From Tritrichomonas musculus (taxonomy: Eukaryota; Parabasalia; Tritrichomonadida; Tritrichomonadidae): DNA of 64,000 bases. Within the stretch, counting starts at the first letter, position 1. Every line of letters starts with the position of its first letter. The notes under the pieces are model-generated. The model saw only the letters and a list, made by a program, of their open reading frames with translations. It did no database searches and had not been told where the DNA came from. Below, piece by piece: positions 9,200 to 17,976 of this stretch. Made by a program: the position numbers and the translations under genes. The stretch spans positions 6,944,001 through 7,008,000 of the forward strand of contig JAPFFF010000002.1 in NCBI GenBank assembly GCA_039105265.1, given 5' to 3'.

Positions 9200-10195
9200 T
9201 TATTTTTTTGAACCTGGTAATTTGAATGTTGTTGTATGCGCCTTATTTGTTCCTGGATTTACCTGTGACTGCATAGCAGGCCCAAGCTTCGCTTGCGACA
9301 AGAAATCATTTTTAGCTTCTGTTGGACTTGCAACCTTTTGATTCTTAGATGTATCACGAGCTATACTAGATTTTTCAGGTTCTTGGTAAAAATATTTGAA
9401 TTCAGTTATTGGTGATGGTAATACCTTCTTTGGGCGTATTTCATCGGGTATATCAAGTTTTTCATTATTATATTCAATATTTACTTTTGGGTCATATCCA
9501 CTAAATAAGGAAGGCTCCCTAGGATGTGAATTATTTGTATTTACCTTTAAGATAGGTCTTGTGATATTTGATTTGAATACATTGAATACTGGAAAATGGT
9601 ATTTCCAATCCTGAAATTCATATTTGAAACCTTTAATATCAGCATCTTCATTTTTATTTCGCAATCGAACTTTCTGCCATTGGCTCATGAATGTTTCTTT
9701 TTCGAAACAGAGAAAGATAATTATTGGTACTGGCTTAACTGTGCAATCAACGTCTACGCTCGAAGATAGTTGATAACAGAAATTATTTGTTTCTTTTACA
9801 TCATATCTATAATCATAGTCTCCAATCAATAGTATATATGTTTTATTTAGGTCAGGAAATGATTTTTCAACAAATTGGATATCTGTATTACCAAAATTAG
9901 AAAAAAGGTCCACAGTTATTGTGAATAAACGTAATAGACTAGGATCGCTTGTATTATTTATATTTCTCTCATCTTTGAAATCCACTTTTTTAGGTAAATT
10001 CAACGTTACTTCACTACCATTAATAAGTACAAATAATTCATGGTAATTACTACTTAAATACAATAAGACTCTCCTATTTCTTTCAGAGATATATGAAAAC
10101 AGTTGATGGTCCTTATTAATATTGATACAATTTGGATCTTGCAAATTAAGTTCTTGCAGTGCTGTGAATACCGATTTTTGGTTGCTGTTATTCAT
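9200..10195 (-). CDS. Hypothetical Maverick protein (331 aa)
   Basis: Not recognised. A structured N-terminal part of about 190 residues with many beta-type hydrophobic runs (RRVLLYLSSNYHELFVLING, TYILLIGDYDYRYD, PVPIIIFLCFE), then a hydrophilic Asn/Ser/Pro-rich tail. It occupies the slot between the 116/130-aa gene and the 'DLNGD' gene that holds different proteins in C (334 aa) and D (372 aa); it may be a distant relative of the D protein. A hairpin near the C-terminus (9283-9295) encodes SQAKLGPA. Confidence 0.65.
   Translation of the reverse strand: MNNSNQKSVFTALQELNLQDPNCININKDHQLFSYISERNRRVLLYLSSNYHELFVLINGSEVTLNLPKKVDFKDERNINNTSDPSLLRLFTITVDLFSNFGNTDIQFVEKSFPDLNKTYILLIGDYDYRYDVKETNNFCYQLSSSVDVDCTVKPVPIIIFLCFEKETFMSQWQKVRLRNKNEDADIKGFKYEFQDWKYHFPVFNVFKSNITRPILKVNTNNSHPREPSLFSGYDPKVNIEYNNEKLDIPDEIRPKKVLPSPITEFKYFYQEPEKSSIARDTSKNQKVASPTEAKNDFLSQAKLGPAMQSQVNPGTNKAHTTTFKLPGSKK
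9283..9295. repeat. Hairpin CAAGCTTCGCTTG within the 331-aa gene
   Basis: Same 13-bp palindrome with a TTC loop, flanked by CC and CGAC, read in frame on the minus strand. Confidence 0.6.
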
Positions 10196-10223
10196 TTTTT
10201 ATTCAAAAAAAGCTATAGTTTAA

Positions 10224-10240
10224 CAAGAACTCTGTTCTTG
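10224..10240. repeat. Hairpin CAAGAACTCTGTTCTTG
   Basis: Seven-base perfect stem with a TCT loop in the 57-bp gap between the 331-aa and 130-aa genes. Related in form to the hairpin at 855 in element A. Confidence 0.55.
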
Positions 10241-10252
10241 AAAAGTTGTAGC

Positions 10253-10645
10253 TTAATAAATAAGAAGGCAGCTCATGATAAATGCTGATGGTATGATTGA
10301 ATTGCCATACAAATCGGTGAACCATATCTTGTAATCTCTCTTATTGCTACTGAAGAATTCGTATTTTCGATATTTGGTTTGACGCTTATTAGCTAACATA
10401 ATGAATGAATCACAATAGGCATCTAATTGAACTATATCTGAATGCACCATTAAATCACCAACTAAAAAGTCTTTTACAATTGCTCCAACATATTGAATTA
10501 CAATATATTTCTTGTTTCTGCTTGATACAAATTCAAGTGGCAACGTAAATTCTGTTGATTGAGTGTGGAAATAACGTTTTGTTATGGGCTGTTTTACATT
10601 GCTTGTTGCAACATTCTTGATATTATTCATAAGCATTTTTTTCAT
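10253..10645 (-). CDS. Conserved post-integrase protein (130 aa)
   Basis: Homologue of the 116-aa proteins in C and D, following integrase in all three. Shared blocks: KQPITKRYFHTQ, SRNKKYIVIQYVGAIV, GDLMVHSDIVQ, MLANKRQTKYRKYEFF and a C-terminal CLLIY. Beta-rich and compact with an exposed WFTDLYGNSI turn; a small capsid or cement protein is conceivable but not shown. It starts 6 bp past integrase's stop. Confidence 0.7.
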   Translation of the reverse strand: MKKMLMNNIKNVATSNVKQPITKRYFHTQSTEFTLPLEFVSSRNKKYIVIQYVGAIVKDFLVGDLMVHSDIVQLDAYCDSFIMLANKRQTKYRKYEFFSSNKRDYKIWFTDLYGNSIIPSAFIMSCLLIY

Positions 10646-10650
10646 AGAAA

Positions 10651-12006
10651 CTAAATGTTAAAATACTTAATGTAATCTTCATTTAAGTCTCCAAATGAAT
10701 TACATATGAATTTCGTATATATAATAGGTACTTCAATAATAGCTTTTTCAGCATCAGTCATACGTTTCCTACCTTTATGTGGCTTTTCTTGTGGTTCATC
10801 TTTTTTAACAGTCTGATATGGTTTTAATAACTTGCAGATTACATTTCCATTACGATACTCTAGAAACTCAGCAATTTCATTAAATACTCTTCTACGCTTC
10901 TCATGCTTTTTTTGCGTTTTGCTTTTATCGAGATGAACTAATATAATATTACCTCTATTATAAGATAACAACCCCTTAAAACGTTGTTTATCATTGATTT
11001 CCCGCAATTTCATTTGCATTTTCCTGATATATCTCCACTCCAAATCAACATTGTTTTGCATTTGAGTTGGGGTATAATATATGTACTTCGTTGGTTTTAC
11101 AAGATTCTTGTCATAAAAATCTGATGGGTCATAATCAAAATTCTTAAATCGAAGAGAACTATGAGGGGTGTTATTATAGTAATCAACCATTTGTCTCATC
11201 AAATTATAATCACTTAATCTTCGCTCATCTAACCCAAAAGCATTTCTCAGAGTTCTTATAACAGAATCAACATTTTTGTGAGCTAACGCATATGGAGAAT
11301 CATTAATAATGAATCTTATAGGATAGAAATCGGTGATTGAATCTATTGTATTTTCCCAAAACTGTATGTCTTCAAATTGTAAATTGAGTAGCCTTTGGAA
11401 ACGAGGTTTATAATAGTCGCTTTTTTTAAGCAGTTTTTTAAGAGTTTCCAGTTTGTGGTTCACGAGTATTTTACTTAATATTTTATCAAACTCTTTTATC
11501 CTTGCTTCTTTAATTACAGCTTTCAAGTCAAATATCAAAGTAGTTTCTCCGGTTGAAAACCAAATGACAACACTATTATCTTTCATCTCTTTTAATCCAG
11601 GTTCTCCATCACATTTGATAGTTTTGAATAGAAATTGTGGATATCTTATTATAATTCGTTCAAGGGAATACCATATATTTCCTTTATCCTTTACATGTTC
11701 AACGATTAGGTATCTTGTATTTGTATTGATGAGAACCAAATATATTTTATTTTCTTTTGTCAAATCTCTAGTATAGTATTTGCTAAACATCAAATCTACC
11801 TCCCAACAACCTGGTTCATTAGAGAAATTTGGTTTTGATAATTCTTTGCATGATTTCAACTTGAAGTCAGGAATAAATGGTTCTGTTTTGATATCACTTT
11901 TAAAGAAAGGTTGTATGTAATTATCGATGTATTTATACTTGGATTTGAAAGGATAATTGAGTAAGGAGTTGTATTCTTTATCGTAGATTCTTACTGATTT
12001 AGTCAT
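10651..12006 (-). CDS. INT: Maverick integrase (DDE/rve superfamily), 451 aa
   Basis: Retroviral-type integrase. Acidic residues at D71 (CWEVD) and D133 (KCDGEPG); a third candidate Asp lies in HKNVDSVIRTLRN, where related families have Glu. YNNTPHSSLR follows the core, then a basic C-terminal region (KTQKKHEKRRRVFNE) and an SH3/chromo-like tail. Longer than the 358-371 aa copies in D and C because of an insert between the second and third acidic positions. KilA-N and MCP lie upstream in the same direction. Confidence 0.88.
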   Translation of the reverse strand: MTKSVRIYDKEYNSLLNYPFKSKYKYIDNYIQPFFKSDIKTEPFIPDFKLKSCKELSKPNFSNEPGCWEVDLMFSKYYTRDLTKENKIYLVLINTNTRYLIVEHVKDKGNIWYSLERIIIRYPQFLFKTIKCDGEPGLKEMKDNSVVIWFSTGETTLIFDLKAVIKEARIKEFDKILSKILVNHKLETLKKLLKKSDYYKPRFQRLLNLQFEDIQFWENTIDSITDFYPIRFIINDSPYALAHKNVDSVIRTLRNAFGLDERRLSDYNLMRQMVDYYNNTPHSSLRFKNFDYDPSDFYDKNLVKPTKYIYYTPTQMQNNVDLEWRYIRKMQMKLREINDKQRFKGLLSYNRGNIILVHLDKSKTQKKHEKRRRVFNEIAEFLEYRNGNVICKLLKPYQTVKKDEPQEKPHKGRKRMTDAEKAIIEVPIIYTKFICNSFGDLNEDYIKYFNI

Positions 12007-12052
12007 TTTTTTCCAAAAAAAGTATTGATATACAAAAAAATATCAATTACAG

Positions 12053-12132
12053 GTAAATCATCACGTTTTTCATAAGATTTGGCGAGGGTCGGCAACTTTG
12101 TTGACTGGGGCAATGCCCCCGGAATTCCGACC
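12053..12132. repeat. Duplicated KilA-N gene segment plus nested hairpin
   Basis: 12053-12089 repeats 12639-12675 inside the neighbouring KilA-N gene at or near identity. It continues into a structure with outer stem GGTCGG/CCGACC (12087-12132) enclosing CAACTTTGTTG (12093-12103) and GGGGCAATGCCCC (12107-12119). It lies in the 133-bp gap between KilA-N and integrase. Confidence 0.7.
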
Positions 12133-12139
12133 GTCGATT

Positions 12140-12898
12140 TTATTGGCTCATACTATTAAAGTATTCTTCAATTAATGTATGGAGCTTATTGAGATGCTCT
12201 ATTTTGATATCAACACAGTTACCACTATTGGAAACCTTATAATCATCTGTTCCAAATGATGCTTTTATGATATTCTTAATGTTTAAATTTGGTGTCATAC
12301 TAATAGGAAGGTCATCTTTGAAGTAAAATCTTTCGTTTTCATTATTGTAATGGTTAACAACTTTTCTCCAAGTACTCTTATGACGACGACACAAATGAAG
12401 CCTAATGAAACCTTCTTTATTAATATCCTCTTTGTAAATCAAATAACGGTAATCATTCTTGTGATTTTCTGGAACTGCACGTGGTTTGAGTTCATCAATT
12501 TGTTGCTGATGTTGTTTGCGTTCACGTTCAAATTGGGAGTCTAAAAGTTTGGCAATATAGATTGCGTATGTTGGTGATGCCCACATTGCGATGTGATTGA
12601 CTAGAAGCTTGTGAATATAATAACCTCTTAATCCGTTAGGTAAATCATCACGTTTTTCATAAGATTTGGCGAGGGCCGGAATTCCGAGGGTCGATTTTTG
12701 AGACTCAAATTCTTGTAATAACTCTTTTGTTGTCTGATTTTCAAACCAATGATATGCTTGTTTATTTGATTGGCATGCAGTTATTATACTTTGCATTTGG
12801 TACATTTCATCTTTAATTGAATGTATGATGCGTAAATGTGCATTATATTGAATAAATTCGTAGTCATCATTAATTCGTTCTACGTTTATTGAAGCCAT
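12140..12898 (-). CDS. KilA-N domain protein (252 aa)
   Basis: KilA-N is a DNA-binding domain of large DNA viruses and phages, greatly expanded in trichomonads. The middle of the protein shows the family pattern: a WFENQTTKELLQEF segment, then RGYYIHKLLVNHIAMWASPTYAIYIAKLL and a helical QFERERKQHQQQIDEL linker. The C-terminal half (LIYKEDINKEGFIRLHLCRRHKS onward) is an unrecognised domain. Located between integrase and MCP, a place empty in A, C and D, so probably cargo. Role could be transcription control or nucleic-acid binding. Confidence 0.82.
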   Translation of the reverse strand: MASINVERINDDYEFIQYNAHLRIIHSIKDEMYQMQSIITACQSNKQAYHWFENQTTKELLQEFESQKSTLGIPALAKSYEKRDDLPNGLRGYYIHKLLVNHIAMWASPTYAIYIAKLLDSQFERERKQHQQQIDELKPRAVPENHKNDYRYLIYKEDINKEGFIRLHLCRRHKSTWRKVVNHYNNENERFYFKDDLPISMTPNLNIKNIIKASFGTDDYKVSNSGNCVDIKIEHLNKLHTLIEEYFNSMSQ

Positions 12899-12953
12899 TT
12901 GTTCTGGAGATAAAAAATTATTTTAAAAATAGATTTGCAAAAAAATGTGGTCA

Positions 12954-12967
12954 CAGCAATTTTGCTG
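12954..12967. repeat. Hairpin CAGCAATTTTGCTG between MCP and KilA-N
   Basis: Perfect inverted repeat in the short gap; the same core with one more base pair recurs at 19608-19623 in the degenerate tail of element B. Confidence 0.55.
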
Positions 12968-12989
12968 CTACCGGTTTTCTCAAATCAAT

Positions 12990-15014
12990 TTATTCATTAA
13001 CTTGACTGCCAGCTGGCGTTTCATCATCAACATATTCCAATCCGTTAAGTGAAAGTTTAAAGTATGTATCTCTTGTGAGCCATAATTGAGTTGGTGGTGG
13101 ATGTACTGTTCCTTCTTCGTTAACATTATAGTAAGTATCATTAGCGCCTGTGTATATTGGTTGACCATTAACCTGAACTTGAATATTTCCAAATCCACCA
13201 TCCAATCCATCATAGCAATAACCTGCTGAAGCACGTTCTGTTTGAATATTGAAAACAAAGCTAGAAGCATCACTTAAAGTATTTCTATAACGAACTCCAT
13301 TTGCATCATTCTTTGGCATTGTCATACTATCTTCAAATTCTTTTGTGCATTGTAATGTGATTCCATCAAGGTCTCCAGCAGTTAATTGATTTTCAAAGAA
13401 TCTTGCTCCTATTGTTGAAACATTTTCATCTGGGAAGTTCTTACCACCAATATTGAGATAACAATTTTGATATACTGGATTTTCGAAAACAGTGAGGTCA
13501 TTATGATGTTTTGGAAACATAATTGACATTGTAGTAACATTAATTAATGGGATATTCAAAGTAGATTTGATACCATTTGCTGCAGGAGCAATTGGGAATG
13601 AATGGTAATCAACTTTTTGGGATGGTATTATAATTCCTTCACGTAATATATTTTCAATACCTCTGCGAGTAGATTCACAGACACCATATCCTTGCATATT
13701 TGATTTACATAATGTGATTGTCATTCTGTTTACAGTTAATGTGGCTTTCTGTGATGAATATGTTTCATTGTGAAGTTGTGATTTAGCATCATGAATTGCT
13801 TGAAGAGTCTGTTTAGCAGAAACAATTGGTGTTTTAACAATTTGCCAAGCATAATATCTTCCATTTTTGTCAGCATGATTTAATGGTGGTAATGTTACAG
13901 CAGGATTATGAACACATATTTCTTCATCAGTTGCACCTGGTTGTAATCCAAATTCTTCAAATTCTTCCTTTGTGTAACTGAAATTGAATTCCAAATCTGT
14001 AAGAATATCAGTGTAACCAGTACTTCCATCATCATTATCCCATTGTTCACCGATTCGATATTGAATCTTATACTTGATAGGTGTTGGGGTTGGTTCAGGA
14101 GATGGAGGCGGTGATGGGTCAGGTGTTGGAGATGGTGATGGGTCTGGAGATGGAGCACCAGGACCTGGAATTATAGCTTCATTACCAATTTGTGTAAATT
14201 GATGTTTCAAGTGACCGCGGGCCTTTATTTCTTTCAATCTTTCTAATTCTGCAGATGAGATACTATCATTATCTTCTAGATAAGCTTTTGTTTCAGCAAC
14301 AGTATAAGGGTCTATAGCAGCCCAAACTAATCCTGCGGGTGATACTTGGAAACGAATTGATAAATCACCTATGATACCATTAGGGAATAAATCGAATGCT
14401 TGTAATGCAAGTAAATCATCGAATGGTACGTTTAAATCAAATTCAACTTGGGATTTACCATTAGATTTGAATGAATTGAGGTTAACATAAGCACCAGCAA
14501 CAGTCTGTGAATAATTTGAAACGTTTTCCCAAAGTGAATGTACAAAACGCCTACGTTTCTTCTCAGTCTCTGGTTTAACAGTGGAATACAAAAACCCTTC
14601 ACGAATGCATTCATTTTGCTGATATCCAACGTTTACATTATTATGGAGAATCTCCAAACGGTCAAACAATTGATTGGAAGATTTGAGCCCGACAAATAAT
14701 TTGTAGAAGTTATTTGGGTCATCAATTTGTTGTAATTTTGCTAAATCAGTATTGAGTTGTAAATCTAGTTTGATGTGAAAGGTGAGGAATCCTTTATCAA
14801 CATCACTAATGAAGTGGTCAGGATGAGTTAATGAGATTTGAGAATATTGTCCTTGATGAAATGGTGCGGGTTGGTCATGACAATCAACTGTTCTGAATGA
14901 AAATGAGCGTGTACCATCATTAGTGTTAATCATTTCACGCATCTTATTAAAAGTGTCAAGTACATTCCCAGCTTCGATTTTGTAATTATGTGCTCTTTCG
15001 TTGCGATACAACAT
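12990..15014 (-). CDS. MCP: Major capsid protein (double jelly-roll), 674 aa
   Basis: Capsid shell protein, paralogue of the MCPs of A, C and D. The Pro/Ser/Thr insert (about residues 283-312) is shorter than in A and D and has a different repeat structure, again coded by GATGGGTC-type repeats. Conserved blocks such as FRTVDCHDQPAPF, ILHNNVNVGYQQNE and FPDENVSTIGARFFENQL are all present. Divergent from the 84-aa gene 51 bp away. Uninterrupted. Confidence 0.88.
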   Translation of the reverse strand: MLYRNERAHNYKIEAGNVLDTFNKMREMINTNDGTRSFSFRTVDCHDQPAPFHQGQYSQISLTHPDHFISDVDKGFLTFHIKLDLQLNTDLAKLQQIDDPNNFYKLFVGLKSSNQLFDRLEILHNNVNVGYQQNECIREGFLYSTVKPETEKKRRRFVHSLWENVSNYSQTVAGAYVNLNSFKSNGKSQVEFDLNVPFDDLLALQAFDLFPNGIIGDLSIRFQVSPAGLVWAAIDPYTVAETKAYLEDNDSISSAELERLKEIKARGHLKHQFTQIGNEAIIPGPGAPSPDPSPSPTPDPSPPPSPEPTPTPIKYKIQYRIGEQWDNDDGSTGYTDILTDLEFNFSYTKEEFEEFGLQPGATDEEICVHNPAVTLPPLNHADKNGRYYAWQIVKTPIVSAKQTLQAIHDAKSQLHNETYSSQKATLTVNRMTITLCKSNMQGYGVCESTRRGIENILREGIIIPSQKVDYHSFPIAPAANGIKSTLNIPLINVTTMSIMFPKHHNDLTVFENPVYQNCYLNIGGKNFPDENVSTIGARFFENQLTAGDLDGITLQCTKEFEDSMTMPKNDANGVRYRNTLSDASSFVFNIQTERASAGYCYDGLDGGFGNIQVQVNGQPIYTGANDTYYNVNEEGTVHPPPTQLWLTRDTYFKLSLNGLEYVDDETPAGSQVNE

Positions 15015-15065
15015 TTATGATACAAAAAAAGTACTTATTACAGGACTTTTTTCATTATAAAAACA

Positions 15066-15320
15066 ATGGGTATCGGAATCTTCAAGAAAATGAAAAATGC
15101 TTTTAAATCAGTTGGCAATACAATTAAGAATGTTGCAACTAAAGTCGGTAAAGCGCTTCCTAAAGTTGTTGAAATTGGTAAAAGAGTTACCAGTGCGGTA
15201 AAGCCTGTTTTAGGTGATATACCTCTTATTGGAGACACTATAAGAGCAATTGACACAGGGTTGAATGTTGTCGATAGAGGAATGAGAATTGGTAAGAGCT
15301 TGATAAATGAAGTAGAATAA
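15066..15320 (+). CDS. Small amphipathic virion-type protein (84 aa), B version
   Basis: Begins MGIGIFKKMKNAFKSVG; basic N-terminal half, then DIPLIGDTIRAIDTGLNVVD. Diverged from the A/C/D versions but the same length and position. Likely a minor virion peptide; unproven. Confidence 0.72.
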   Translation: MGIGIFKKMKNAFKSVGNTIKNVATKVGKALPKVVEIGKRVTSAVKPVLGDIPLIGDTIRAIDTGLNVVDRGMRIGKSLINEVE

Positions 15321-15346
15321 AAACAAAAAAATTTTTTTGAAAATAA

Positions 15347-15793
15347 ATGGAATTAGAAGTAATTAACGAAATAACTGAAGAAACAAAAAACTTCAAATCC
15401 ATCGAAGAATTTAATTTGTTCTACCAGAAGCACAAGGACGAGATGAATGGACGCACCACACAGTACCTCAATAGAGTATATAAGATTATTACCCCCGATG
15501 GTGTTGAATATAGAATAACAAAAAAGAATTGTTCGAAAGAAGGAAATAAGAGAGTTGGGGGTGATATATTTCTAAAAAAAGTGTTTAAAAAGGAAGACCT
15601 AAAAGAGTTAGAACAAGATGTTATCAGAGCTGATATTGAAAGTGTAAAGGATGAGATTAAGCAGATGATATCGCGCATTCATGCGAATGAGCTTCTAGCG
15701 AATCGTATTGAGCAATCAGAGAAAAAAATAATAGAACTAACATCAACTGTGAATCAGATAGCTAAATATATTAATACTATGAATAATATGTAG
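15347..15793 (+). CDS. Conserved coiled-coil protein (148 aa), B version
   Basis: Keeps EEFNLFYQKHKDEM and VYKIITPDGVEYRITKKNC blocks of its A/C/D homologues, then a helical heptad region (residues about 85-145). Stops 1 bp before the convergent 77-aa gene instead of overlapping it. Confidence 0.7.
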   Translation: MELEVINEITEETKNFKSIEEFNLFYQKHKDEMNGRTTQYLNRVYKIITPDGVEYRITKKNCSKEGNKRVGGDIFLKKVFKKEDLKELEQDVIRADIESVKDEIKQMISRIHANELLANRIEQSEKKIIELTSTVNQIAKYINTMNNM

Positions 15794-15794
15794 C

Positions 15795-16028
15795 TTAAAT
15801 CTTACTATTAATTGGGACCACTGAATGGTTTAAAGAATATGTATGATAGTTGAGTTTTTTTGTAGTTATTGGAGGCTTTTCATGGTTTATAGTTCCCTTC
15901 AAATCTCTCTTCTTGATTATAGGTGCGGAATTGATTCTGGTACGCTCTTTTTGCATTTCCAATTGAAGTCTGTCGTAGAAATTCATTCTTTTATCATCTC
16001 TTATCGTGCGTCTCTGTTGAAGAGACAT
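15795..16028 (-). CDS. Conserved small basic protein (77 aa), B version
   Basis: MSLQQRRTIRDDKRMNFYDRL then INSAPIIKKRDLKG and a TYSLNHSVVP end. Same length as the A/C/D homologues. Starts 16 bp from the divergent 76-aa gene. Confidence 0.7.
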   Translation of the reverse strand: MSLQQRRTIRDDKRMNFYDRLQLEMQKERTRINSAPIIKKRDLKGTINHEKPPITTKKLNYHTYSLNHSVVPINSKI

Positions 16029-16044
16029 TTTTGTATTGAAATAA

Positions 16045-16275
16045 ATGACTGAATTAAGTGATTATAAGAGGGAAATTCCTGAACTTAAAAGAATCAAACG
16101 AGCGCTAAAAGAGAAATGCTACGACTATAAACAGCATCTCAATAACGTAAAATCAGGTATGCTTGGCTCAAATGGATTAGCAGTAAGAGAATCGTTAATT
16201 GAAGATATTGAATCTTTAAAAGAGAAAGTTCACAAACTCGAAAAAGAATTTGATAGATTAACGAATAAAGAGTAA
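16045..16275 (+). CDS. Conserved small coiled-coil protein (76 aa), B version
   Basis: MTELSDYKREIPELKRIKRAL and GMLGSNGLAVRESLIEDIESL identify it with the 75-aa proteins. In A, C and D this gene abuts the TIR-borne 68-aa gene; here the 192-aa gene follows 27 bp later, marking the changed layout of B. Confidence 0.72.
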   Translation: MTELSDYKREIPELKRIKRALKEKCYDYKQHLNNVKSGMLGSNGLAVRESLIEDIESLKEKVHKLEKEFDRLTNKE

Positions 16276-16302
16276 GATGTATAGAGATTTTTTTGCACTG
16301 AA

Positions 16303-16881
16303 ATGTCAAGTATTATGAATAAAGCACGTATATTATCTTCAGAAAACGATGCAAGTGTAAAACAGAGTCAAGAAACAAATATAGAAATCAAATTAGCTCC
16401 TCAAAGAGGAAGTGCAGTAGCATATCCACAAATACCGCAACCACAAAATGTAAATTTTACTATACCACAGACCCCACAGGAGGGGTTTGCTTCTCAATAC
16501 ATACCTCCAACCAACAGTGTTGCCCAAGAAAGGGGGCTTGCAGATTTAGGAAATGAGTTGGATACACTTGAAAAGAAAAACAAATTTTTGGAGTTGCTTG
16601 TTGGGATGTATGAGAATAACCCATTAAAGGTAAACTCTTATGTGGTATGTAAATCGACATTATTAATGGATATGATAAAGCTGTTGACAGATTGTGATAA
16701 AGTTGATTTGGTTATTGAAGATGAAGAACCTGGCTGTTGTGTTGCTAGCGTTGCAAAACTGATAAAGATTGATAAGATATTAATCACTAAAGATGGTAAA
16801 TCCGAAGAACTAAAATACTGCTACAATCATGTCTATACAGAGTTTGTCAAATATGCAATATCACTCAAATATTGTTGCTAA
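16303..16881 (+). CDS. Conserved Maverick protein upstream of ATPase (192 aa)
   Basis: Homologue of the 191-aa protein of D. A disordered Gln/Pro-rich first half starts KARILSSENDASVKQ and contains NFTIPQ; a structured second half starts at ERGLADLGNELD with a leucine-rich helix and a Cys-containing C-terminal domain. Not recognised; conserved linkage to the 43-aa membrane protein and packaging ATPase suggests a virion or packaging role. Confidence 0.7.
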   Translation: MSSIMNKARILSSENDASVKQSQETNIEIKLAPQRGSAVAYPQIPQPQNVNFTIPQTPQEGFASQYIPPTNSVAQERGLADLGNELDTLEKKNKFLELLVGMYENNPLKVNSYVVCKSTLLMDMIKLLTDCDKVDLVIEDEEPGCCVASVAKLIKIDKILITKDGKSEELKYCYNHVYTEFVKYAISLKYCC

Positions 16882-16901
16882 TTACTTTTTCTTTATAAAA
16901 A

Positions 16902-17033
16902 ATGTTTTGTGAGATACTTTTATGTATGATTCTAGCTGTTAATGTTATGGAGTTATTTGTGATAATATCAGCATTGAAACCTGATGAACCACCTGAATTA
17001 AGTGAAGAGATGCGACAGAAACTTTATTGCTAA
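16902..17033 (+). CDS. Short single-span membrane protein (43 aa)
   Basis: MFCEILLCMILAVNVMELFV, continuing into a hydrophobic helix, then the polar tail LKPDEPPELSEEMRQKLY. A homologue of the same length with the same tail (PELSEEIRTKMY) sits in the same place in D, which supports it as a real gene. Ends 3 bp before the ATPase start. One transmembrane segment; possibly a virion-membrane or host-membrane protein. Confidence 0.72.
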   Translation: MFCEILLCMILAVNVMELFVIISALKPDEPPELSEEMRQKLYC

Positions 17034-17036
17034 GAA

Positions 17037-17948
17037 ATGCTTAAACCTACAAAGTTTGATTATTCGACAGTGTTTTTTTCAGATTCTAGTGATTCAGAAG
17101 AGCTATTTACTGAACCTCAGGTAAAACCCTTTTTTAACATCGACATTGAGATGAGTAAAGCGTATAAAAAAAATGAATCCAAGATATTGAGTGAATCTAT
17201 TAGACCAATTGCTAATGGTATCTACGCAAATTATAATTCATTAAACATCATTGTTGGAGCTCAAGGTAAAGGTAAATCTCATATTGTATTGCGTGATATT
17301 ATTCAAATATCAAGAATCCCTGGTGCTGCTCATTTAATTGTTTATATTAGTAAGAACGGAGTGATAAATGATTCAACATTTGAGGCCCAGCGAGAATTGA
17401 TTAAACTTCCTGTGAAAGTCATATCTGATTCAAATGCTGAGAATTACTTAAAAGAACTTGATTTATGGAAAGAATTGTATGATAAATACGCTAATAATAA
17501 TACTCGATTAGATGACAGCTCTGCTGGCCCAAGCTTTGCTTGTGAAGAGAAGATAAATAAGATGCTCTCCTTTTTATGTATTTCACAAGCAAAGCTTGGG
17601 TCTGCAAAGCCTCTTAATACTATCATATTATGTGAGGATTTCATTAAATCAAAGCTATTGAAATCAGCTTATTTTACCAATTATATCACTCAATTACGGC
17701 ACAAACATTCTATTGTCTATGTTAATGTTCAATTCTTTAAAGCAATACCGACGGATTACAAGAATAATTGCACATCTTTCTTCATATTTAATGGATTTTC
17801 ACGACAGAAAATGGGTTATATATACCAACAAGTTGTTATGCCAATTGAATTCGAAGATTTGTGGAGGAGATATTGTTGTATGAAAAATCATGATTTCATC
17901 TTGGTGAACACACGAGAAGGTAGTATAGAGTTTATTAGTTGTGTGTAA
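17037..17948 (+). CDS. ATP: Genome-packaging ATPase (FtsK/HerA, A32-like)
   Basis: 303-aa P-loop ATPase expected to pump DNA into the capsid. Walker A GAQGKGKS at residues 74-81; Walker B-like LNTIILCED at about 193-201; downstream QLRHKHSIVYVNVQ fits the sensor strand with its Gln. Length is typical of Polinton and virophage ATPases. Between the two motifs the gene contains two mutually inverted hairpins (17528-17544, 17584-17600) read in frame as GPSFACEEK and SQAKLGSAK, absent from the D homologue. Confidence 0.88.
   Translation: MLKPTKFDYSTVFFSDSSDSEELFTEPQVKPFFNIDIEMSKAYKKNESKILSESIRPIANGIYANYNSLNIIVGAQGKGKSHIVLRDIIQISRIPGAAHLIVYISKNGVINDSTFEAQRELIKLPVKVISDSNAENYLKELDLWKELYDKYANNNTRLDDSSAGPSFACEEKINKMLSFLCISQAKLGSAKPLNTIILCEDFIKSKLLKSAYFTNYITQLRHKHSIVYVNVQFFKAIPTDYKNNCTSFFIFNGFSRQKMGYIYQQVVMPIEFEDLWRRYCCMKNHDFILVNTREGSIEFISCV
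17528..17600. repeat. Pair of inverted 17-bp hairpins within the ATPase gene
   Basis: CCCAAGCTTTGCTTGTG at 17528-17544 and its exact reverse complement at 17584-17600. Each is itself a CAAGC/GCTTG stem-loop. Both keep the frame open. Confidence 0.75.
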
Positions 17949-17976
17949 AAAAATATTGTGTTCAAAGTATATTTTT

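Noticed and set aside
10651-12006. LTR retrotransposon indicated by the integrase
   Set aside because: No reverse transcriptase, RNase H, protease or LTR anywhere; PolB, MCP and ATPase show a Maverick.
13895-14158. His/Leu-rich open frame opposite or alongside the MCP insert
   Set aside because: Alternative-frame reading of the Pro/Ser/Thr repeat tract in MCP.
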